NCBI GenBank assembly: GCA_023429845.1
Contig: JAEZCY010000276.1
Span: 1-6,043, forward strand
Source: Acidobacteriota bacterium
GTDB lineage: Bacteria > Acidobacteriota > Vicinamibacteria > Vicinamibacterales > Vicinamibacteraceae
DNA length: 6,043 bases
Direction: 5' to 3'
This document shows positions 1 to 4,611 of this stretch, in pieces (positions within the stretch are counted from its first letter, which is position 1; every line of letters begins with the position of its first letter). The notes under the pieces are model-generated. The model was not told the origin of the DNA. It made no database searches and worked only from the letters and a program-made list of their open reading frames with translations. The translations under genes were made by a program, and so were the position numbers.

Positions 1-31
1 CGCCGTTTGGCGCGCCCTCAGTGCCTCGTGC

Positions 32-67
32 AATTGCAGATTGCAGATTCTCAAATTTCCAATTGCT
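32..67. repeat. AT-rich degenerate period-7 repeat downstream of the inositol oxygenase gene
   Basis: Two exact adjacent copies of ATTGCAG (33-39 and 40-46) are followed by decayed units of similar spacing (around 47-67: ATTCTCA, AATTTCC, AATTGCT). The block is flanked by CAATTG at 31-36 and 60-65. It is strikingly AT-rich against its high-GC surroundings and lies just past the stop of the minus-strand inositol oxygenase gene. No open frame accounts for it. The rest of 1-79 shows nothing else I can support. Function is unknown; it could be replication-slippage debris or a dispersed intergenic repeat. Confidence 0.55.
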
Positions 68-79
68 TCTGAAGGGTCC

Positions 80-883
80 TCACCACCGCAGCTTGCCCGG
101 CATGAACTCGTCGATGAGGTCCTTGTAGTACGGCGTCAGTTCCTTCACGTTCGGCCGGGCATCGCCCTTGGAGTAGAGGTCGAACCGGTTGAACGCCTTG
201 ACCCACTTGAGGCACTCGCGGTCGTTCTCGTTGGTCAGGTGCTGGTACGCACCTTCCTTGTGCCACGGGTAGAAGGAGTGGTAGCGCAATGCGTAGAGGC
301 CGCCCTGCGGGATGTGCTCCTTGCACACGTGGTAGATGTACTCGTCGTGCCCCCAGGAGAGGTGCACGTTGTCGAGCCCGCCGTGCTCTTCGTAGATGCC
401 CGTCTCGGTCATGTACTGCGGGTTCTGCGAGTCCGGGTTCAAGGCGAAGAACTCGGGGTACACGCACTTGTCGGAGAACCGGCAGCCGACCGGGAACGTG
501 TCGCCCACCACGGCCCACTGCGGCTCGCCCCAGATGCACAGGATCTTGCCGAGGTCGTGCACCAGGCCCGTGAGCTGGAACCACCGCGGCTGACCTGCCG
601 CGCGGATCGCTTCGGCCGTCTGCATCGCGTGCTCGATCTGGGTGAAATCCACGTCGGGGTCGCTGTCGTCCACGAGTTGCTCGAGGTACTCGAGCGCCTC
701 CCACACGGTCATCTCCATGCGGTCGAGCGACAGGTATTGCTTCTTCTTGCCCAGCACGAAGTCCAGCGTCTGGTTCGTGTGGTTCAGCCGATAGAACTCC
801 TTGACCGTGCTCCGCGCTTCGGCCTCGTAGTTGCGGAACTCTTCCGGCTTCCGACCTTCACCAGCATGCGTCGCCTGTGCCAT
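80..883 (-). CDS. miox: Inositol oxygenase (myo-inositol oxygenase, MIOX), complete
   Basis: Product of 267 aa. MIOX is a soluble mixed-valent diiron enzyme that uses O2 to cleave the myo-inositol ring to D-glucuronate, the entry to the glucuronate route of inositol use. All six iron ligands known from the animal enzyme can be placed by motif: H85 (IEHAMQTAE), H109 and D110 (GLVHDLGK), H179 (SWGHDEY), H202 (RYHSFYPWH) and D235 (FDLYSK). The active-site lysine corresponds to K113. The stretch GEPQWAVVGDTFPVGCR (residues 119-135) is essentially that of animal MIOX, and the protein ends PGKLRW, close to the animal ending. It is slightly shorter than the roughly 285-aa animal protein, mainly at the N-terminus. 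The start is supported by GGAGG four bases upstream. It is divergent from nadA. No inositol transporter or uronate gene is in view, so its pathway context is unseen. MIOX is common in eukaryotes and patchy in bacteria, which suggests horizontal acquisition somewhere in its history. Confidence 0.96.
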   Translation of the reverse strand: MAQATHAGEGRKPEEFRNYEAEARSTVKEFYRLNHTNQTLDFVLGKKKQYLSLDRMEMTVWEALEYLEQLVDDSDPDVDFTQIEHAMQTAEAIRAAGQPRWFQLTGLVHDLGKILCIWGEPQWAVVGDTFPVGCRFSDKCVYPEFFALNPDSQNPQYMTETGIYEEHGGLDNVHLSWGHDEYIYHVCKEHIPQGGLYALRYHSFYPWHKEGAYQHLTNENDRECLKWVKAFNRFDLYSKGDARPNVKELTPYYKDLIDEFMPGKLRW

Positions 884-942
884 GACCCCTCCGTGAATGG
901 GCAGAGATTCAGTATACCCGCGATGCTACGATCGGAATCGCG
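884..942. promoter_or_regulatory. Divergent intergenic promoter region between miox and nadA
   Basis: The 59 bp between the two start codons must hold both promoters unless either gene is transcribed from further away. The only AT-rich core is around 911-918. Read on the minus strand it gives TATACT (916-911), a 5-of-6 match to the sigma70 -10 box, 27 bases before the miox ATG. Read on the plus strand it gives TATACC (913-918), 24 bases before the nadA ATG. The two overlap on the palindrome GTATAC, so divergent polymerases would compete. I see no convincing -35 hexamer on either strand and no clear operator. Confidence 0.35.
888..892 (-). promoter_or_regulatory. Ribosome binding site of the inositol oxygenase gene
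   Basis: On the minus strand GGAGG is followed by four bases and then the ATG at 883. This is the strongest Shine-Dalgarno match among the divergent pair and supports the chosen start. nadA on the other side has only a weak GGAA (934-937), five bases before its ATG. Confidence 0.7.
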
Positions 943-2073
943 ATGGATGTGAAGGTCCTGACGGCGTACGAACAATCCAGCCTGTCGCAGCGGCAGCCGC
1001 TGCCGGATCGGTACCTGGCGCTCGATCCCGACGACATGGACCGGCGAATCAGGGACGCCCGTCGCCAGCTCGACGCGCGCCTCCTCATCCTGGGCCACCA
1101 CTATCAGCGCGACGAAGTCCTCGTCCATGCCGACGTCGTGGGCGACTCCTGGAAGCTGTCACGGGAGTGCAAGGCACGCCAGCAGGCCGAGTACGTCGTG
1201 TTCTGCGGCGTGCACTTCATGGCCGAGAGCGCCGACATCCTCGGCGCCGACCACCAGAAGGTCAGCCTGCCCGACCTCGCGGCCGGCTGTTCCATGGCCG
1301 ACATGGTGGACATCGAACAACTCGAGATCTGCTGGAAGGAACTCGAGGCGATGGGCATCACCGACGTCGTGCCCGTCACGTACATCAACTCCTCGGCGGC
1401 GATCAAGGCGTTCGTCGGCGAGCGCGGCGGCACCGTCTGCACCTCCGGCAATGCCCGTGCGACGCTCGAGTGGGCGTGGGCGCGGGGGCGACGCATCCTC
1501 TTCATGCCCGACCAGCATCTCGGCCGCAACACGGCCTGGACGATGGGCGTGCCGCTGGACCAGATGGTGGTGTGGGACCCCGAGGAAGTGGGCGGCGGCC
1601 ATTCACCGGACGCACTCGAACACGTGCGTCTGATCCTTTGGAAGGGCCACTGCTCGGTCCACACGCGCTTCACGGTTGCCCAGATCGCGAACATCCGGAA
1701 GCAGTACCCCGGCATCCGCGTCATCGTGCATCCCGAAGTGCCCCTGGCCGTGGTGCAGGCCGCCGACGAGTCGGGATCGACCGAACGCATACTGGCGCGA
1801 GTCCGCGAGTCGGAGCCAGGCTCGACCTGGGCGGTTGGCACGGAGATTCATCTCGTCAACCGCCTGGCCAACGAAGTGGCACCGGAGAAGAAGGTCGTCA
1901 CCCTCGACCAGTTCGGTTGCCTGTGCTCGACAATGTTCCGCGTGTCACCCAATCACCTGCTCTGGGTGCTCGAGGGCATGCTCGACGGCGTGGTGCACAA
2001 CCAGATCGTCGTCCCGGAGCCCACCAAGCACTGGGCGAAGGTGGCGCTCGACCGGATGCTCACCATTCAGTAA
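943..2073 (+). CDS. nadA: Quinolinate synthase NadA, complete
   Basis: Product of 376 aa, cytoplasmic. NadA condenses iminoaspartate with dihydroxyacetone phosphate to give quinolinate, the second step of de novo NAD synthesis from aspartate, using a [4Fe-4S] cluster. Diagnostic stretches are LILGHHYQRDEV (48-59, substrate-binding histidines), GDSWKLS (67-73), VVFCGVHFMAESA (85-97), TYINSSAAIKA (146-156), CTSGNA (166-171), FMPDQHLG (187-194), GHCSVHTRF (235-243) and HPEVP (263-267). Cluster ligands are C116 (AAGCSMAD), C237 (KGHCSVH) and one of C326/C328 (GCLCSTM). This spacing and length fit the long, Bacillus-like NadA rather than the roughly 300-aa archaeal or Thermotoga form. The start is the only reasonable ATG and has just a weak GGAA before it. 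Neither nadB nor nadC is in the window, so this is a detached biosynthetic gene. A superoxide dismutase gene follows 92 bp downstream on the same strand; NadA's cluster is a known superoxide and oxygen target. Confidence 0.96.
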   Translation: MDVKVLTAYEQSSLSQRQPLPDRYLALDPDDMDRRIRDARRQLDARLLILGHHYQRDEVLVHADVVGDSWKLSRECKARQQAEYVVFCGVHFMAESADILGADHQKVSLPDLAAGCSMADMVDIEQLEICWKELEAMGITDVVPVTYINSSAAIKAFVGERGGTVCTSGNARATLEWAWARGRRILFMPDQHLGRNTAWTMGVPLDQMVVWDPEEVGGGHSPDALEHVRLILWKGHCSVHTRFTVAQIANIRKQYPGIRVIVHPEVPLAVVQAADESGSTERILARVRESEPGSTWAVGTEIHLVNRLANEVAPEKKVVTLDQFGCLCSTMFRVSPNHLLWVLEGMLDGVVHNQIVVPEPTKHWAKVALDRMLTIQ

Positions 2074-2107
2074 CCGGATGCCTACGGCGTGGGCGCCGCT
2101 CGACACA

Positions 2108-2132
2108 TGCAGCCTGCAGGCCGCAGGCTGTA
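2108..2132 (+). terminator. Hairpin after nadA within the heptamer array (possible weak terminator or processing site)
   Basis: The arms CAGCCTGC (2110-2117) and GCAGGCTG (2123-2130) are perfectly complementary with a 5-base loop. The stem extends by a G-U wobble and a T-A pair to 2108/2132. It lies 34 bases past the nadA stop. No U-tract follows, so a classical intrinsic terminator is not supported. It could protect the nadA 3' end, attenuate read-through into sodA, or simply be a by-product of the repeat array. Confidence 0.35.
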
Positions 2133-2143
2133 GGCTGTAGGCC
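2109..2143. repeat. Five tandem heptamers between nadA and sodA
   Basis: Five contiguous 7-bp units fit G[C/T]AGGC[C/T], with one mismatch in the first: 2109-2115 (GCAGCCT), 2116-2122 (GCAGGCC), 2123-2129 (GCAGGCT), 2130-2136 (GTAGGCT) and 2137-2143 (GTAGGCC). The array fills over a third of the 92-bp gap. Because the units contain near-complementary AGCCT/AGGCT cores, the first copies can also fold back on later ones (see the hairpin entry). It is non-coding in the real gene frames. Confidence 0.75.
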
Positions 2144-2150
2144 AGTCACC

Positions 2151-2156
2151 AAGGAG
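2151..2156 (+). promoter_or_regulatory. Ribosome binding site of sodA
   Basis: AAGGAG lies nine bases before the ATG at 2166, a strong and well-placed Shine-Dalgarno. It fixes the SOD start, which matters because the same frame stays open for another 423 codons upstream through the nadA region. SOD homology also begins exactly at this ATG. Confidence 0.8.
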
Positions 2157-2165
2157 ACCCCAGCG

Positions 2166-2768
2166 ATGCCTCACGAATTGCCCCAGCTTCCCTACGCCCA
2201 CAACGCGCTCGAGCCGTTCATCGACGAGCAGACGATGCAGATCCACCACGGGAAGCATCACCAGACGTACGTGAACAACCTCAACGCGGCGCTGGAGAAG
2301 CACCCGCAACTGCAGGGCAAGCCGGTGGAGCAGCTGATTGCCGATCTGGACGCCGTGCCCGAGGACATCCGCACCGCCGTGCGCAACAACGGCGGCGGCC
2401 ATGCCAATCACACGTTCTTCTGGAAAATCATGGCGCCCAACGCCGGCGGTGCGCCGAGCGGGGCGATCGCCGAGGCGATCGACGCGAAGTTCGGCAACGT
2501 GGAGGCGTTCAAGGAGGCTTTCGCGAAGGCGGCGACCGGCCGCTTCGGCAGTGGCTGGGCCTGGCTCATCAAGAGCGGCGACGGCGTGGAGGTGACGAGT
2601 ACCGCCAACCAGGACAGCCCGCTGATGGAAGGCAAGACCCCGCTGCTCGGCCTCGACGTGTGGGAGCACGCGTACTACCTGAAGTACCAGAACAAGCGCC
2701 CGGACTACATCGCCGCCTGGTGGAACGTCGTCAACTGGGACGCCGTCAACGCGGCCTTCAAGGGCTGA
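2166..2768 (+). CDS. sodA: Superoxide dismutase, Mn-type of the Fe/Mn family, complete
   Basis: Product of 200 aa, close to the usual length of bacterial Fe/Mn SODs. It converts superoxide to O2 and hydrogen peroxide, probably in the cytoplasm: no signal peptide is visible and the protein begins directly with MPHELPQLPYAHNALEP. Metal ligands by motif are H27 (MQIHHGKHH), H82 (HANHTFFW), D164 and H168 (DVWEHAYY); H31 and Y35 are the conserved second-sphere residues. The outer-sphere glutamine comes from the C-terminal domain (Q149 in ANQDSPLM), paired with glycine at position 78 (GGGHANH). This arrangement is typical of Mn-using rather than Fe-using enzymes, although cambialistic use cannot be excluded. 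The N-terminal hairpin domain is about 1-90 and the C-terminal alpha/beta domain about 95-200. It follows nadA on the same strand after 92 bp and its last 11 bp overlap the convergent histidine kinase gene. Confidence 0.96.
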   Translation: MPHELPQLPYAHNALEPFIDEQTMQIHHGKHHQTYVNNLNAALEKHPQLQGKPVEQLIADLDAVPEDIRTAVRNNGGGHANHTFFWKIMAPNAGGAPSGAIAEAIDAKFGNVEAFKEAFAKAATGRFGSGWAWLIKSGDGVEVTSTANQDSPLMEGKTPLLGLDVWEHAYYLKYQNKRPDYIAAWWNVVNWDAVNAAFKG

Positions 2769-4545
2769 TCGAGCCGGCGGGGCCGTCCGCGACGGCCTCG
2801 CCGCCCCTCGGCGCTCGCGGCAGCGACACGCTGAACTGCGAGCCCATCCCTCGCCCCTCGCTCGCCACGCGCACCGACCCGCCGTGCATCTCCACGAGCG
2901 TCTTCACGATCGACAGCCCCAGACCAAGCCCGCCATGCTCGCGCGTCGTCGTGCCGTCGGCCTGGCGGAATCTGTCGAAGACATGCGGCAGGAACGCGGG
3001 CGTGATGCCGATGCCGGTGTCGCGCACGGTCACGATGACTGTCTCGGCCGCATCCACTGACACACTGACCGCTCCGCCAGCCGGGGTGAACTTGATCGCG
3101 TTGCTGAGCAGGTTCCAGAGCACCTGCTGCAGTCGGGTGGGGTCTGCCACGACGACGCTGCCGGGCGCAGAGCGGATCTCGACCGTCACGCCCTTGGCGT
3201 TTGCGGTGGGGCGGACCACGTCAACGGCGGTCTCGACGGCGTCGTGCATGTCGAGAGGACGCCCCTCGAGCCGCACCTGCCCCGAGATGATGCGGCTCAT
3301 GTCGAGCAGGTCCTCGATCAACCGCGACTGCAACAGGGAATTGCGCCTGATGCTGTCGAGGGCGCGGCGCTGCGTACGCTCGTCGAGCGCGCCGGTCACG
3401 AGCAGATCCGCCCAGCCGAGCACCGCGTTCATGGGCGTGCGCAGTTCGTGACTCAACGTCGCCAGGAACTCGTCCTTGAGCGTGGCCTCGCGTGCCAGTC
3501 GGTGCGAGGCGTCCTCGGCCCGCGCCTCGGACCGCTCGGCGCGTATCCGTGCGCGCGCCTGGAACGCCGCCAGCGCGGTCAGCAGCAGCGTGATAGCCGA
3601 GCCGGTCAGGTGGACGTATGGCACGAAGCCGATGCCGGAACTCTCGTCGAGCGCCGGGGTCGAGACCACGGATACCGTCCACTCGCGCCCACCCACCACG
3701 ACCGAGCGCGTCGTGGAGAAGCGCGGCGCACGCGGCAGGCCGGTCGTGTAGAGCAGATCGCCTGTCGACGGGTCCCCGTCATGAATCGTGAAGGCCGCGC
3801 GTGGCCGCGGGTTGCGGCCCAGGATGCCTTCGAGAAGGTCGCCGGCGCGGAACGGGCTGTACACGAATCCGCGGAGTCGCTCGCGCCGTTCCGCGATCGT
3901 CCTCGGCACGCCCCGGCCGTCGTACACCGGGAGATAGATCAGGAAGCCTGCCTGCTTCTCGTCGTCGATCTCCTGCACGAGCGTAAGCGCACCGGAGGCA
4001 GCGGGCCGACCCGTGTCGCGGGCCCGCACCATGGCATCGCGTCGCGTCGGCTCGGTGAACATGTCATAGCCGAGCGCGGCGCGATTGCGTCGATCCAGTG
4101 GTTCCAGGAAGAGGACCGGGTAGAACTCCCGCCGCGGGTCATCGGGCCAGGCCCTGAAATCGGGGGCGTCCTGTGCTGCTCGCAACCGGACCAGCTGGTC
4201 GACTTCCGCTGCCGGCACTCGGATCGCGAAGCCGATGCCCTGCAGGCCCGGATACTCGCGCTGGAGTTCGAGCCGCCTCACGAACACCGCGAAGTGTTCG
4301 GCGGTCGGCAGTCCGGGTTGCGCGAACATGCCCGCACCCGCCCGCAGCATCGCCATGTAGGCATCGAGCCGCTGCGTGATGCTGTCGTGGAGCGCGTCGG
4401 CGGCCCACTCGAACCGCTCGGCGTCCTGCGCGTGCAACGCCGCGCTCAGGGTGGCGCCCGTCGCCCACGTCGCGGCAAGTCCCACACACAGCACGACCGT
4501 AGGGAACAGGAGGCTGCGCATCGGTTGCGGCGCGCGCGAAGGCAT
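2758..4545 (-). CDS. Membrane sensor histidine kinase with CHASE domain (no receiver domain)
   Basis: Product of 595 aa. TM1 is about residues 11-31; an extracytoplasmic CHASE domain spans roughly 70-270 (LQGIGFAIRV at 101-110; FYPVLFLEPLDRRNRAALGY at 141-160; GFLIYLPVY at 200-208); TM2 is about 305-328; a linker coiled coil runs about 330-358. The HisKA domain has phospho-acceptor H366 in LSHELRTPMN. The HATPase domain has the N-box with N482 (NLLSNAIKF), G1 DTGIGI (509-514), F-box FDRFRQ (523-528) and G2 GGLGLGLS (538-545). All catalytic motifs are intact, so an active kinase is expected. CHASE domains sense small extracellular ligands such as cytokinins in plants, but the ligand here is unknown. 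No response regulator gene is in view, so it is an orphan locally. I chose the ATG at 4545. The frame stays open to 4893, but that extension is low-complexity, Arg-rich and antisense to the divergent gene. An ATG at 4521 would also keep TM1. Neither start has a good Shine-Dalgarno. Confidence 0.93.
   Translation of the reverse strand: MPSRAPQPMRSLLFPTVVLCVGLAATWATGATLSAALHAQDAERFEWAADALHDSITQRLDAYMAMLRAGAGMFAQPGLPTAEHFAVFVRRLELQREYPGLQGIGFAIRVPAAEVDQLVRLRAAQDAPDFRAWPDDPRREFYPVLFLEPLDRRNRAALGYDMFTEPTRRDAMVRARDTGRPAASGALTLVQEIDDEKQAGFLIYLPVYDGRGVPRTIAERRERLRGFVYSPFRAGDLLEGILGRNPRPRAAFTIHDGDPSTGDLLYTTGLPRAPRFSTTRSVVVGGREWTVSVVSTPALDESSGIGFVPYVHLTGSAITLLLTALAAFQARARIRAERSEARAEDASHRLAREATLKDEFLATLSHELRTPMNAVLGWADLLVTGALDERTQRRALDSIRRNSLLQSRLIEDLLDMSRIISGQVRLEGRPLDMHDAVETAVDVVRPTANAKGVTVEIRSAPGSVVVADPTRLQQVLWNLLSNAIKFTPAGGAVSVSVDAAETVIVTVRDTGIGITPAFLPHVFDRFRQADGTTTREHGGLGLGLSIVKTLVEMHGGSVRVASEGRGMGSQFSVSLPRAPRGGEAVADGPAGSISP
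2775..2803 (+). terminator. Strong GC hairpin just past sodA, inside the 3' end of the histidine kinase gene
   Basis: The arms 2775-2787 and 2791-2803 pair over 13 positions with one G-U wobble (2780/2798) and a 3-base CGC loop. It begins six bases after the SOD stop codon. There is no U-tract, so if it terminates transcription it does so as a U-less hairpin or with Rho. The wobble pairs in the plus-strand RNA but would be a C-A mismatch in the kinase RNA, so the fold favours the sodA transcript. It lies over kinase codons about 581-591. Confidence 0.5.
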
Positions 4546-4611
4546 CTCACTCGATTCTAGGAGAGCCGCACGGAAAAGGAGAACTGCGCGGTACGCTGTA
4601 CGACCTCGACC
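4546..4611. promoter_or_regulatory. Divergent promoter region between the histidine kinase and the propeller gene
   Basis: The 66 bp separate the two ATGs. On the minus strand TAGAAT (4559-4554) matches the -10 consensus at five of six positions and ends only eight bases before the kinase ATG at 4545, implying a near-leaderless mRNA if used; -35 support is poor. On the plus strand AAGGAG (4576-4581) looks like a Shine-Dalgarno but is 30 bases from the ATG at 4612. No start codon lies in frame between the TAG at 4558-4560 and that ATG, so it cannot serve an earlier start. The direct repeat GTACG (4591-4595, 4598-4602) is a possible but unproven operator. Confidence 0.35.

Noticed and set aside
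1..12. Small hairpin CGCC-GTTT-GGCG at the left edge, possible terminator
   Set aside because: The stem is only 4 bp in view and the sequence to its left is missing, so it cannot be judged.
41..952. A 303-codon plus-strand open frame opposite the inositol oxygenase gene
   Set aside because: It is the antisense of a confidently identified gene, rich in Val, Leu, Arg and His as expected from a high-GC shadow, with no recognisable motif.
1104..1841. A 245-codon minus-strand frame opposite nadA
   Set aside because: It is a low-complexity Ser/Thr/Arg-rich shadow of nadA without motifs or a plausible ribosome binding site.
897..2165. A 423-codon in-frame N-terminal extension of the SOD
   Set aside because: It reads the nadA coding region in another frame, is Arg/Gly/Pro-rich without domains, and SOD homology plus a strong AAGGAG place the start at 2166.
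3244..4560. A 438-codon plus-strand frame opposite the histidine kinase
   Set aside because: The opposite strand encodes clear CHASE, HisKA and HATPase motifs; this frame is Arg/His/Glu-rich shadow sequence.
4591..4602. GTACG direct repeat as an operator
   Set aside because: Copies of five bases separated by two bases are too short to distinguish from chance; noted only within the intergenic entry.
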